22,313 bases of DNA from Nanobdellota archaeon (GCA_018812355.1 JAHJDQ010000160.1:1-22313); one strand, 5' to 3'. Positions 1 to 7,960 are shown, numbered from the stretch's first letter. Made by a program: numbers and translations. The notes: generated by a model from the letters alone, not told the origin.

Positions 1-41
1 ATATAATCTAATTAGAATAATTACTTATATAAATATGCGTC

Positions 42-851
42 TTAATTTTCCAATAGTAAAAACAGCCCAACAACTCCTTGTTTAGAATAACCAAAACCAG
101 GATTTGTTATCCCAATCTGAATCGGTGTTTCTACTTTAAAATTTTCCATCTCTCCCGTAAAATTAATCGTCAAACTGCTCGTTAAACTAGTAGTAACATT
201 AAATTCTAATTCTCCATCTCCCTCAATCTCAAGTTCAATCGGCCCATAATCAGTGGTAACGATAATTTCGCCATCAGCATTATCCTGATTAATCGCGCAC
301 CCACTACCTCCAGGAATATTAAAATTCAAATCAACACTTCCATTACCACTTAAACTATTAAGACAAGAAACATCTCCCCCGATAGTTAACTCTAAATTAT
401 AACTCTCAACATTACTAAGAGGATTAATAATTAAAGAACCATTATCAACTTTCCTTGTTAAATTAAATGGCCTAACTGTTAAAAGATGATTATCAGTATA
501 AGGAGCAAGATCAACCACAACTTCAGGAAAATCAGTTTCGATATTGCTCTCTAAGTCTAACAATAAACTATCCAAACTGGCATAACTTTGCGGAAAACTT
601 TCCTCCATTGTTAGAGAATTTCCATTAAGAGTAAAACTAATCCCCATCTGTTCAATAATCGCTTCCGAAAAAACTTGCTGTACAGATTGATCTAAATCGT
701 AAGTGTTCTGAAAGAAACTTAATTCAACATGTCTTGACTCAGTGGAAGAAGCTTGCTTAAAAAAAAGAATTGATAATGAAAGTAAGACTAACACAAACAA
801 AGTTAAACTTAATGTTGCAAATACACCTCTCTTATCCATTCTTTTATTCAT
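42..851 (-). CDS. membrane-anchored pilin-like surface protein
   Basis: The 269-residue product starts with a short basic stretch (KRMDKRG) followed by a hydrophobic segment at about residues 10-31, then a long soluble domain rich in beta-type sequence, Asn, Ser and Gly. KRG before the hydrophobic stretch resembles a class III (archaeal prepilin peptidase) cleavage site, but the usual Glu five residues after the cut is missing. It could be a minor pilin or simply a single-pass anchored extracellular protein. The start overlaps the stop of the upstream gene in the sequence ATGAATAA, so the two are probably translationally coupled. It is the last gene of the minus-strand pilin-like group. No named family recognised; function is inferred from N-terminus and position. 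Confidence 0.6.
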   Translation of the reverse strand: MNKRMDKRGVFATLSLTLFVLVLLSLSILFFKQASSTESRHVELSFFQNTYDLDQSVQQVFSEAIIEQMGISFTLNGNSLTMEESFPQSYASLDSLLLDLESNIETDFPEVVVDLAPYTDNHLLTVRPFNLTRKVDNGSLIINPLSNVESYNLELTIGGDVSCLNSLSGNGSVDLNFNIPGGSGCAINQDNADGEIIVTTDYGPIELEIEGDGELEFNVTTSLTSSLTINFTGEMENFKVETPIQIGITNPGFGYSKQGVVGLFLLLEN

Positions 852-1254
852 TATTCCTACTCCAAACGAAATAAGTTAATTTAAGATAAACACTAGTGTT
901 AGTTAATCCTACTTTTTTTCCAACAATCCGCAACCTTTCCTCAGGCAACTCTCCTCCAATTTCAATCGTACCATTTCCTTCTGTAAAATCCCCTTCAATT
1001 CTTAACAACATTTCATAATTTGCTGGTAAGATTTCCTCGAGCCGAGTTTCTATTGTTGCATAATCTAAACTATCTAAAGTTCCTTCTTGATCCATTACCC
1101 CTACAATATCAGAACCAACCATTAACAACTGATGATCAGAGATTGAAACGGCACTGCCTTGGGTTATAAAAAATAAACTAACAATTAAAACTAAAAAAAC
1201 TATCGTCATCCCTAAAATCACGTCCAATGTTAAGATAAACCCTTTTTTATTCAT
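844..1254 (-). CDS. pilin-like protein with class III signal peptide
   Basis: The 136-residue product begins MNKKGFILTLDVILG and continues into a hydrophobic helix to about residue 30. Basic residues, then Gly, then a hydrophobic helix with an acidic residue near +5/+6 is the layout of archaeal prepilins, which are cut after KKG and assembled through the hydrophobic helix. The remaining roughly 100 residues form a small extracellular domain with no recognised family. No clear Shine-Dalgarno precedes the start. An AT-rich spacer of 119 bases separates it from the gene upstream, and its stop overlaps the start of the next gene by 8 bases. Likely a minor pilin; the exact role is unknown. Confidence 0.65.
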   Translation of the reverse strand: MNKKGFILTLDVILGMTIVFLVLIVSLFFITQGSAVSISDHQLLMVGSDIVGVMDQEGTLDSLDYATIETRLEEILPANYEMLLRIEGDFTEGNGTIEIGGELPEERLRIVGKKVGLTNTSVYLKLTYFVWSRNNE

Positions 1255-1373
1255 TTTATATCTTACTTATCTTTTATTTTGCTTTTTATTTACCATTTAT
1301 TTACTTTTTACTTATTTTTCATTTACATTTCTTTCATTCATTTGCATAGTAAACTAAAATACTTTTAATACAT
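1255..1373 (-). other. purine-rich spacer within the pilin-like group
   Basis: On the coding (minus) strand this stretch is almost all A with G and T, and holds several imperfect copies of a GTAAATAA/AAGTAAAAA-type word. I see no open reading frame or strong hairpin in it. It may hold a weak internal promoter or be an unstructured spacer. Confidence 0.35.
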
Positions 1374-1883
1374 TCATTCTCTCCATAACATAAATTCAAT
1401 TTTTCTAACTTCATTTTCCAATTTAGCAAAACTGACAATGCTGACTACTTCTTCTGTCTTTTCATTTGGTTCTATACCTAACGAACTTACAACACTACCA
1501 CCCAAAGTTAAAAATTTAAACGAAAAATCAAACCGTTCTAAATTAAAATACGCTTTTGCTAAATCATAATCCATCGCTAAAAAAGTATTCACTTTATTTG
1601 CGTTCAACACTCCCGGATAAGCATTCAAACCAACCACACTAACATTTCCCTCAACCAACTCCCAATTTTCTGGAACACCATTAGTTTTAAGCAATAAATC
1701 TGTAGTTTGAAACGCTAATAAATGTAATTCTTCCGAAGCCACATTTTGACTTAATTTGATGGAGTATAAATTCCAAACAGAAATTAAAAACACAAAAATA
1801 ACTAAAAATATAACAATTGCGACAAAACCGTCTATCGAAAACAATTGTCCTTTTTTTGATTTAAAAAAATTTATTTTAATCAT
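1374..1883 (-). CDS. pilin-like protein with class III signal peptide
   Basis: The 169-residue product has the N-terminal sequence SKKGQLFSIDGFVAI followed by a strongly hydrophobic helix (about residues 16-38). KKG|Q with Asp five residues later fits the archaeal class III prepilin signal. The soluble part is small, without cysteines, and belongs to no family I recognise. Its ATG overlaps the last 8 bases of the upstream gene, which suggests coupled translation. With its neighbours it probably contributes a minor subunit to a type IV pilus-like filament. No pilus ATPase or platform gene lies in this window, so assembly would depend on genes elsewhere. Confidence 0.65.
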   Translation of the reverse strand: MIKINFFKSKKGQLFSIDGFVAIVIFLVIFVFLISVWNLYSIKLSQNVASEELHLLAFQTTDLLLKTNGVPENWELVEGNVSVVGLNAYPGVLNANKVNTFLAMDYDLAKAYFNLERFDFSFKFLTLGGSVVSSLGIEPNEKTEEVVSIVSFAKLENEVRKIEFMLWRE

Positions 1884-2361
1884 CTATAATTACCCAACCA
1901 TCTTCATTATAAATGTCAATCTCACCACTACTGACAATAAAAAAACTAGGATTAGTATGTCTTTTTTGATAACCCATTTGATAACAATCCCCAGTACCAT
2001 TACTAAGACAATTTTGCGCAATATTATCTAAAACCAGAGTACAAAACGTATGTTCAGTTTCGATTCGTTGCTGTTCAGGAAATACTGTTAAATCTTGATA
2101 CAGTGTTAAACTCATTTCTCCTCCTAAATAAAATATCCCTGAAATAGTATTGGCTAACTTTAAACATTCTGTCCGTTCTTCAATCTCTTGATTTGAACTA
2201 AGCACATCAGCATTTTTATGGAAATAAATACTCAAGACAATAATAAAAATAAAAAAGATTACTCCTAGAACCATCAACGCTTCATGACTTACTTGTGCTT
2301 TTTTATTAATCTTAAATAAATTATTATACTCTTTATTTAAGACAAAAAATGATTTATTCAT
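1876..2361 (-). CDS. pilin-like protein with class III signal peptide
   Basis: From the ATG at 2361 the product is 161 residues. An in-frame TTG eight codons earlier (2385) follows a G-run but looks less likely. The N-terminus is long (about 24 residues) before KKAQVSHEALMVLG, a good class III signal: cleavage after KKA, Gln at +1, Glu at +5, then a hydrophobic helix. The soluble domain has four cysteines that could form disulfides outside the cell. It ends overlapping the next gene. It lies 65 bases downstream of the large Ig-like gene and is probably in the same transcript. Likely a minor pilin. Confidence 0.65.
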   Translation of the reverse strand: MNKSFFVLNKEYNNLFKINKKAQVSHEALMVLGVIFFIFIIVLSIYFHKNADVLSSNQEIEERTECLKLANTISGIFYLGGEMSLTLYQDLTVFPEQQRIETEHTFCTLVLDNIAQNCLSNGTGDCYQMGYQKRHTNPSFFIVSSGEIDIYNEDGWVIIDD

Positions 2362-2426
2362 TTTTATTGTTTTCTTTTCCCCCAACTAATTTTCCCTCAA
2401 ATAATAAAAATAACAATACCCTCACT

Positions 2427-3947
2427 CTATGGTACACAACAACAAGTATCTGACTGCGAACCGCCAGTACAGAACTGATCTCCCTCTGGATAATAACAAC
2501 CTGGACAATATTCTCCGCATTTAGCAACATTATTTTCGCAAACTCCGTTGCTATAGCCTTCATAACCACAAACCCCGGCACAACTGGTTAAGAAAGCTTC
2601 TTCAGTAGTTGAGTTTACTCTTAACCACCAACTTTCTGATAAACCTAAATTTCGATAAACACTATCATCCTCACAACTAATATTCCAAGTATAATTACCT
2701 TGGTTTAATGTTAAGGAAAGACTTTCTGCATCTCCCTCAACAATAGAATTATCGGTTACTTGTTGATTAATTCCTCCACCAGCATCTAAAATTCCTAAAA
2801 TACTTAACGTGCAAGACCTTATTCCTGAAGTGATATCAGTAACATTATAAAAAAATTTGATTAAATTAAAATTTCTTACCGTACCATCTACAGGAGAAAC
2901 AAGAGTAACCACTGGAAGATCAACATCAAGCGTCGCATTAATCTCAACAGATCTAGTCGAACTATTTCCTTCATTTCCAAAAGCATCAGTACAATTAATA
3001 CTCCATTGATAAGTTCCCAAGTCTAAATCGCCAGTAATAGTGTTAGTAACATCTTTCAATGGTGCATAGATAGTATTAATCACGACATCATCAACCAATA
3101 ATTCACATAATAAAATTGCTGATTGGTCAGTAACATTATAATAAAAATCTACTCGAGAACTATTAGAAATATACCCATTACTAGGATTAATTAAGCTCAC
3201 AATTGGAGGATCATATTCCGTTACTCCGCCTCCAGAACCATTTTCGCCACACGCTTGATAATCAATTGAATAATTAATCATGGTAGAAGTATTCATCGTA
3301 TTACCAGCAGCATCCTGACATCGCACATAATACTTGTAACTACTTTCTGCCTGTACTCCTAAATCATAATTATGACCAATCGCACTACCTGACATTAAAG
3401 TATCCATACTATTAAAATCAGTATCTGTTGTATCAAATTTACAACTAGCTGGTTCATTAGTATTCGCTCTTAACGTAATTGGATTACAAGCTAAAACACT
3501 AGGATAAACCCAAGTAATGCTTGGAGCAGTAGTATCATTCCCCACGCCAATTAAAACAAATCCCGTCTCAAGATGCTCGACAGAAATTTTGTAAGTGCCT
3601 TTCATTAGAGGTATGCTACCAGTAACCGGCGCTTTTGTACTTCCAACAATATCGCTAGTCTCCTCACCCATTCCAATCACTAAAACAATTTCTGAATCGC
3701 CGACAGAAGTACTTTGTACACTTCCGGGAATACTAACCCAAACATACTTCTTTGTTCCTGAACCTAAAGTATAAACTTCATCCGCAGCTTGACTTAATGA
3801 CTGCACAACTTGCTCCGCTTGATTAACTTTGATACTTTCAGAAGATTTATTGATTGCAAAATAAAAAAGTGGAATTAACAAAACTAAAACTATCCCAATT
3901 ATAACAATATACTCCATACTAGCTTGAGCTTTTCTCTTTTTCTGCAT
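2427..3947 (-). CDS. large pilin-like adhesin with Ig-like repeats and Cys-rich tip
   Basis: The 506-residue product starts MQKKRKAQASMEYIVIIG, a textbook class III signal (cleavage after KA, Gln+1, Glu+5), with a hydrophobic helix at about 12-33. Three beta-rich Ig/fibronectin-like segments follow at roughly 141-229, 242-339 and 343-447. The last two share a pattern of P..G near the start, F/Y-Y-N-V-T-D and a pair of cysteines. Many N-x-S/T sequons suggest glycosylation. The last ~52 residues contain ten cysteines, ending in a CCC cluster. A pilin anchor with a large outward domain suggests a filament-tip or surface adhesin; this is inference. It is the first gene of the minus-strand group and starts without a leader from the promoter at 3969-3984. 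Confidence 0.7.
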   Translation of the reverse strand: MQKKRKAQASMEYIVIIGIVLVLLIPLFYFAINKSSESIKVNQAEQVVQSLSQAADEVYTLGSGTKKYVWVSIPGSVQSTSVGDSEIVLVIGMGEETSDIVGSTKAPVTGSIPLMKGTYKISVEHLETGFVLIGVGNDTTAPSITWVYPSVLACNPITLRANTNEPASCKFDTTDTDFNSMDTLMSGSAIGHNYDLGVQAESSYKYYVRCQDAAGNTMNTSTMINYSIDYQACGENGSGGGVTEYDPPIVSLINPSNGYISNSSRVDFYYNVTDQSAILLCELLVDDVVINTIYAPLKDVTNTITGDLDLGTYQWSINCTDAFGNEGNSSTRSVEINATLDVDLPVVTLVSPVDGTVRNFNLIKFFYNVTDITSGIRSCTLSILGILDAGGGINQQVTDNSIVEGDAESLSLTLNQGNYTWNISCEDDSVYRNLGLSESWWLRVNSTTEEAFLTSCAGVCGYEGYSNGVCENNVAKCGEYCPGCYYPEGDQFCTGGSQSDTCCCVP

Positions 3948-3968
3948 AATTAATATTTCTAAAATAAC

Positions 3969-3984
3969 AACGTATAAATACGTT
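3969..3984 (-). promoter_or_regulatory. TATA box inside a palindrome, promoter of the pilin-like group
   Basis: AACGTAT and ATACGTT form 7-bp inverted arms around two A's. Read on the minus strand the centre gives TATTTATA, a good archaeal TATA box. Its distance to the ATG at 3947 (about 25-30 bases) predicts a leaderless transcript. A palindrome on the TATA box could be a repressor site that competes with TBP. Confidence 0.5.
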
Positions 3985-4043
3985 CTTTTTAACTTTCAAG
4001 TAGCACTTACCTCATTACTAAATTAAGCTAAGAAAAAAGTAAA

Positions 4044-4052
4044 CTTTAAATA
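4044..4052 (+). promoter_or_regulatory. TATA box of the small pilin gene
   Basis: CTTTAAATA preceded by a purine-rich BRE-like stretch (GAAAAAAGTAAA). Transcription would start near 4075, giving a leader of about 37 bases that carries the ribosome binding site. Confidence 0.5.
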
Positions 4053-4099
4053 GGTCAAGATTCTACTTAACCATAATAACATTAACATTAACAAAAAAT

Positions 4100-4107
4100 G
4101 AGGTGAT
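4100..4107 (+). promoter_or_regulatory. Shine-Dalgarno deciding a TTG start
   Basis: GAGGTGAT matches the complement of the archaeal 16S rRNA 3' end. It lies four bases before TTG at 4112. The upstream in-frame GTG at 4103 is part of this site and cannot sensibly be the start. Confidence 0.7.
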
Positions 4108-4111
4108 AAAG

Positions 4112-4552
4112 TTGAATAAAAAAGGACAAGCAGCAATGGAATTCTTAATGACTTACGGTTGGGCAATTTTAGTTGTATTGGTTGCAATTGGCGCTTTAGC
4201 TTATTTTGGAGTATTAAATCCAAGTAAATTCTTGCCAAGCAGTTGTACTATCGCTCCAGGTATCGGATGTGACGATTTTAAAGTTACTAACACCGGAGTC
4301 CAACTCTTGTTAAGAAACGGTTTAGGCGATGATCTTACTGGTGTAACGATTGCTATCAGTGGTTGTACCACTAGTGGAGCAGCAGCATGGAACGATGGAG
4401 ATGTTCTTGGCGGAGCTTCTGGAACTACCTTAGTATGTGCAGCAAACGGTGCAGCTGGAGCTAAGTTTAAAGAAGATGTTGTCATAACTTATACAGGAAG
4501 TTCTACCATTGTTCATACAGTAACTGGATCTTTAACCACAAAAGTAGAATAA
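4112..4552 (+). CDS. type IV pilin-like major subunit
   Basis: The 146-residue product (TTG start) begins MNKKGQAAMEFLMTYGWAIL. This is a class III prepilin signal: cleavage after KKG, Gln+1, Glu+5, then a hydrophobic helix to about residue 31. The mature protein is about 142 residues, Gly/Ala/Thr/Val-rich, with four cysteines that could make two disulfides. The near-consensus ribosome binding site, strong TATA box and long T-rich terminator suggest high expression, as expected of a major filament subunit. It is divergent from the pilin-like gene group on the other strand. Whether the filament is an adhesive pilus or archaellum-like cannot be told from sequence, as no assembly ATPase is nearby. 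Confidence 0.75.
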   Translation: MNKKGQAAMEFLMTYGWAILVVLVAIGALAYFGVLNPSKFLPSSCTIAPGIGCDDFKVTNTGVQLLLRNGLGDDLTGVTIAISGCTTSGAAAWNDGDVLGGASGTTLVCAANGAAGAKFKEDVVITYTGSSTIVHTVTGSLTTKVE

Positions 4553-4555
4553 ACT

Positions 4556-4580
4556 TATTTTTTTTCTTTTTTTATTTTTA
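4556..4580 (+). terminator. T-rich terminator after the pilin gene
   Basis: About 25 bases that are almost all T follow the TAA directly. Oligo-T tracts without a hairpin are enough to end transcription by archaeal RNA polymerase. Confidence 0.6.
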
Positions 4581-4606
4581 ATTAATAACTTTCTGGAATT
4601 TAACAC

Positions 4607-4622
4607 ATTACTAGCCTAACTG
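4607..4622 (+). repeat. 16-bp direct repeat, left copy
   Basis: ATTACTAGCCTAACTG, identical to 4830-4845. Extending left adds ACA after one mismatch, so 19 of 20 bases agree between 4603-4622 and 4826-4845. Confidence 0.7.
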
Positions 4623-4763
4623 ATTTGTCAAAAATTACCTCTTTTAGACCTAACTTTTAAGCTTAAAATGACTAAATTTTATAAAAAACCGAAAACTATT
4701 TAAACGCTGAAAATTTCACTTTTTAAGTCGTGAAAATTTTATTTGAGCGAAATTTTTGCGTGA

Positions 4764-4826
4764 TCAAAAATCACTCCTTGTAAAAATGAGTTGTATCTTG
4801 GATGTTATGTCTGTGGTGATTTTTGA
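4764..4826 (+). repeat. inverted repeat in the Fic leader
   Basis: TCAAAAATCAC at 4764-4774 is the exact complement of GTGATTTTTGA at 4816-4826. As RNA this is an 11-bp stem with a 41-base loop. The left arm can alternatively fold with the GTGAT just before it. Confidence 0.45.
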
Positions 4827-4829
4827 CAG

Positions 4830-4845
4830 ATTACTAGCCTAACTG
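4830..4845 (+). repeat. 16-bp direct repeat, right copy
   Basis: ATTACTAGCCTAACTG ends six bases before the Fic start codon. It is identical to 4607-4622 and could be an operator or a footprint of insertion. Confidence 0.7.
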
Positions 4846-4851
4846 TTTTTA

Positions 4852-5823
4852 ATGAAATATATCAAAAAAAAGATAATTAAAGGACAAGAATACTATTACT
4901 TTGTCTATTATTTAGGATTAAAAAACCAATCTACCTATTCAAAATACTTAGGAGTAAACCTCCCTGATAATCTAAAAGAACGAATGCAACAATATTTTCA
5001 AGAAATTGCTTCTTTAGTTGTTCCTACGATAAAAACTGATTATTTCCATAATGTAAAAGTGATTGAAGAAGCTCGTTTTCAATATATTTTACAAAACCAC
5101 GAATTATTTATCAATGAAAAGCAACTTTTCAAAACCCTCTTTTATATTCTTTTTGTGTTAAATTCTAACAGATCAGAAGGTTCAAAAGTTACTCAAACGG
5201 ACATTGAAAAAGTTATTTCTAGAAAAATCAAACCAAAAACAATGATTGAAAAAGAGATTGTTAATTCTATCAAAGCGATTAATTTTGCTTTTTCTGATGA
5301 GATGAAATGGAACGCTAAGAGTATTAAAAAGATTCATCATTACCTTTTACATAATCTCGATGATTTTGCTGGCCAGTATAAAAAAGTTAACAATATTGTC
5401 AATAACTCAACAACAACAGTTTGGCAGAAAGTCCCTCAAGAAATTAAAAAGTTACTAATTTGGTTTAAAAAGAATAAAAAAATGTATCCTCCCCAATTAG
5501 CTTTAGAATTTCACTGGCGTTTTGAAGCAATTCATCCTTTTTTGGATGGAAATGGTCGGGTTGGCAGAATTTTACTTAACTCCTTTTTAGTACAGCAAGG
5601 TTATGCTCCGGTAATTTATTTTACCGATAACCATCAAGCTTATTGTAATTCCATTAACAAAGCTCAACAAGGTAGAAGCAGACAGTTAGCAGAACATTTT
5701 GTCTTAAGTGTTAAGAAGAGTGAAAAGGCAATTGAACAATATAAAAAATCAGAAATAATTCAAGGTGGTTCTACTCAAGTAGGAAAATGGGAGATTCAAA
5801 AAGGAAAGATTAGGTTAGGATAA
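4852..5823 (+). CDS. Fic domain protein (AMP-transferase family), class II self-inhibited type
   Basis: The 323-residue product has the full Fic motif HPFLDGNGRVGR at residues 228-239, with catalytic His228. Fic enzymes usually transfer AMP from ATP to a Ser, Thr or Tyr of a target protein. Residues 105-110, SNRSEG, match the inhibitory motif [S/T]xxxE[G/N] ahead of the Fic core, which places it in class II: Glu109 would block ATP until moved. The first ~35 residues are basic and aromatic and look like a separate small beta domain. The C-terminal ~40 residues have no recognised domain. The nearby genes do not show its target. No antitoxin gene is needed for a class II protein and none is seen. 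Confidence 0.85.
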   Translation: MKYIKKKIIKGQEYYYFVYYLGLKNQSTYSKYLGVNLPDNLKERMQQYFQEIASLVVPTIKTDYFHNVKVIEEARFQYILQNHELFINEKQLFKTLFYILFVLNSNRSEGSKVTQTDIEKVISRKIKPKTMIEKEIVNSIKAINFAFSDEMKWNAKSIKKIHHYLLHNLDDFAGQYKKVNNIVNNSTTTVWQKVPQEIKKLLIWFKKNKKMYPPQLALEFHWRFEAIHPFLDGNGRVGRILLNSFLVQQGYAPVIYFTDNHQAYCNSINKAQQGRSRQLAEHFVLSVKKSEKAIEQYKKSEIIQGGSTQVGKWEIQKGKIRLG

Positions 5824-5877
5824 AACCTTTTTGTACTTATATCTACAAATTTTGTACACAGTAAGATAACAACACAC

Positions 5878-6693
5878 CTAAATTCTTCTAATCACTTGAG
5901 ATGGTTTAACCTCAATACCAGAATTAGCGATTTCCATCCGCATCGTCTTGTTAGCATGCTTAGTTCCTCTCATCTTAAGAATTTCTATCGCGCGAACTCT
6001 TTCTCCACTAATTTTTATATGGTAAAGAATAACAATACTATCAGCTTCAAACTCCAATGAACTAGACGAAAGCTCATCTTTTCGAGTAACAGTTTGAGAA
6101 GTCAATACTGCTGTTGAACCCCATTTATGAATTAAATCAAACAAAGCTAACCCCGCTTCTTTCATCGCCAATTCATCTTGGTACAATAAAGAAAAAGATG
6201 TAACAGAATCAATTACAACCCGGGTGATTTTATGTTTACTGATAATCTGATCAATCGTTCCGCCGCCTTCTTCAATTAATGATTTGACCTGTTCTGGATT
6301 ATATTCCAAATAAAAAAACTGCTTTTTATCTTCATATTGAGTAAAATTCCAATTAAATGAAGCCATATCGTTGTAAAGTTTATCTTTCTTTTCTTCAAAA
6401 GTGATATATAAACAGGATTCACTTTTTTTCAATCCTTCCATCAAGTACTGCATCGCAAAAATAGTCTTACCTGAACCAGCACTTCCCACTACTAAATTAA
6501 CACTTCCATTCTTGAAACCGCCTTGAATTAAAGAATTAAGATTTCCTATTCCTGTAGTTACTCTTAACTTTTTAACTGAAGCTTTAGTAGCGGTTACTCT
6601 TGTTTCTACTTTAGATTTATTAGCTACTTTTTTAGGAAAACTTCTTTTAACCGGCTTTCTCTTGATAACCTTTTTCTTCACCTTCTTTTTCAT
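5878..6693 (-). CDS. KaiC/RecA-family ATPase, apparently active
   Basis: The 271-residue protein has a lysine-rich tail at 1-30, then a single KaiC domain. Walker A is GSAGSGKT (70-77), the paired catalytic glutamates are Glu100-Glu101 (ITFEE), and Walker B is RVVIDS (158-163). KMRGTKH at 240-246 matches the conserved K-x-R-G-x-x-H of the family. Archaeal single-domain KaiC proteins act in signalling or in filament control (ArlH of the archaellum is a relative), but nothing here proves either. It is divergent from a second KaiC gene across 94 bases. TATA-like TTTAAATA at about 6716-6724 gives a nearly leaderless transcript. The basic tail could bind nucleic acid, membrane lipid or a partner. 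Confidence 0.8.
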   Translation of the reverse strand: MKKKVKKKVIKRKPVKRSFPKKVANKSKVETRVTATKASVKKLRVTTGIGNLNSLIQGGFKNGSVNLVVGSAGSGKTIFAMQYLMEGLKKSESCLYITFEEKKDKLYNDMASFNWNFTQYEDKKQFFYLEYNPEQVKSLIEEGGGTIDQIISKHKITRVVIDSVTSFSLLYQDELAMKEAGLALFDLIHKWGSTAVLTSQTVTRKDELSSSSLEFEADSIVILYHIKISGERVRAIEILKMRGTKHANKTMRMEIANSGIEVKPSQVIRRI

Positions 6694-6787
6694 TTTTAAA
6701 ATAATATCAAAACTCTATTTAAACTTTGTCATAATTTAGTACAAAACGAAATCTATTTATACTCCCTAAACTTTCCTAAATTTAAAG

Positions 6788-7504
6788 ATGGTGATTAATA
6801 GAATAAAAAGTGGTATTCCCGGCTTAGATAAAATCTTTAAGGGCGGGATGAGAGAAAACAGTTCAGTTTTAGTTTCCGGCGGTCCAGGAACTGGCAAAAC
6901 AATTATGGGGATGCAGTTTCTATTAGAAGGAGCAAAACGTAAAGAACCAGGATTGTGTTTATTATACGATGCTGGAGATAGCTTTGCTGAATATGCAAAA
7001 TCTTTGGGTATAGATCTAGAAAAATATGTTAAATCTGGTTTAATAACGATCATTCAGCAACCGATCATCATCAAAAAAATTGGTTCTTTAGCAGCCCCTT
7101 TAGAATTAATTAAGAAAAAAAAAATTAAACGTGTATTTCTTGACTCCATCACGATGTTTTCTTATGTTCACGTTTTAAATGAACAGGATTACCGTCGAGA
7201 GATTGTTAAATTCTTAAAAAACATGGAAAATGTTACTTTAATGGCCACTGCCGAAAATCCTGGACTAAACATTGATGATATTAACTTTCGAGCGGAAGAT
7301 TTTTTGTTTGACGGAGTGATTCATATAACTAAAGTCCGTCAGGAAGCTTCTTTTGAACGAGTTTTGCATGTAAGTAAAATGCGCGGCCAAGAACATTTAG
7401 TTAATTTGTATCCCTTCTTCATCAAAAAAGGCGGTATCGAAGTTTTCCCTGATCAATTGCCTTTCTCATTAATGGCCTTAGAAGCAGGAAAACAAAAATC
7501 ATAA
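6788..7504 (+). CDS. KaiC-family ATPase lacking the catalytic glutamates
   Basis: The 238-residue KaiC domain has Walker A GGPGTGKT (31-38) and Walker B RVFLDS (115-120), plus the family's KMRGQEH (198-204). Where active KaiC proteins have two glutamates after the third strand, this one reads LLYDAGD: Asp61-Ala62 replace Glu-Glu. It should still bind ATP but hydrolyse it slowly or not at all, so it may be a regulatory partner of the intact KaiC protein encoded on the other side of the shared 94-base promoter region. TATTTATA at about 6754-6761 predicts a leaderless start at the ATG. It ends 12 bases from the convergent membrane-protein gene. Confidence 0.8.
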   Translation: MVINRIKSGIPGLDKIFKGGMRENSSVLVSGGPGTGKTIMGMQFLLEGAKRKEPGLCLLYDAGDSFAEYAKSLGIDLEKYVKSGLITIIQQPIIIKKIGSLAAPLELIKKKKIKRVFLDSITMFSYVHVLNEQDYRREIVKFLKNMENVTLMATAENPGLNIDDINFRAEDFLFDGVIHITKVRQEASFERVLHVSKMRGQEHLVNLYPFFIKKGGIEVFPDQLPFSLMALEAGKQKS

Positions 7505-7516
7505 TTAAAAGATTAT

Positions 7517-7960
7517 TTATTTCTTTTTCTTCTTAATTTTATTCTTAACTTGCTTATTAAGATTCATATTACTGACTTGAGCTTTAAACCCAAACTGTTT
7601 ACCCATGTACAGAATCTTGTAACCAGCAAAAGCAAACACTAAGTAAGCCATTGTTATTAAGTAATATTTAGGATAAATCCAGATTCCTTCTACTCCTGTT
7701 AAAACAATAAAAATATCCCACGCTGCATACAACACAATGTATAGTAATGATAACAAAAAGTAATTAGTATAATCCCTTAAAGTCGTTCCTGGAGAAAGAC
7801 TTCTTTTCGCACGATAAGTCCAGATAATCGCCACAATCCCAAAAGTTAAACTTAACAACCCAATCACTAACTCCACATCAGGCACAAACATAATCAATGC
7901 AAAAACTCCAAACAGTACTGCTAAAAAAGCAGTTAATAATTTTCCTTTATCAGAACTCAT
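7517..7960 (-). CDS. four-helix membrane protein of unknown function
   Basis: From the ATG at 7960 the product is 147 residues with four predicted membrane helices at about 8-25, 29-47, 66-86 and 98-115, and a basic C-terminal tail ending in repeated lysines. The reading frame is open to a GTG at 7969, but that GTG is part of the GAGGTGG Shine-Dalgarno (7966-7972), so the ATG five bases further on is the real start. It follows the KaiC-like gene at 7999-8550 by 38 bases and is probably in one transcript with it. A small membrane protein beside several KaiC-fold proteins suggests a membrane-linked signalling unit, which is an inference only. No family recognised. Confidence 0.65.
   Translation of the reverse strand: MSSDKGKLLTAFLAVLFGVFALIMFVPDVELVIGLLSLTFGIVAIIWTYRAKRSLSPGTTLRDYTNYFLLSLLYIVLYAAWDIFIVLTGVEGIWIYPKYYLITMAYLVFAFAGYKILYMGKQFGFKAQVSNMNLNKQVKNKIKKKKK

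Larger units (their letters stand above)
4553..4851. other. non-coding spacer with repeats and inverted repeats before the Fic gene
   Basis: No reading frame of note. It contains the pilin terminator, two TATA-like sequences (around 4676-4685 and 4695-4705), two copies of a 16-bp repeat at either end, and an 11-bp inverted repeat (4764-4774 with 4816-4826). If either TATA box drives the Fic gene, its mRNA would carry a structured leader of about 125-145 bases, unlike most genes here, which are leaderless. Confidence 0.45.

Noticed and set aside
4201..4485. 94-residue minus-strand frame inside the pilin gene
   Set aside because: Shadow of a strongly supported pilin gene, with no start signals.
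5878..6693. naming the intact KaiC gene arlH
   Set aside because: No arlI, arlJ or other archaellum genes lie nearby, and the protein has a lysine-rich tail not typical of ArlH.
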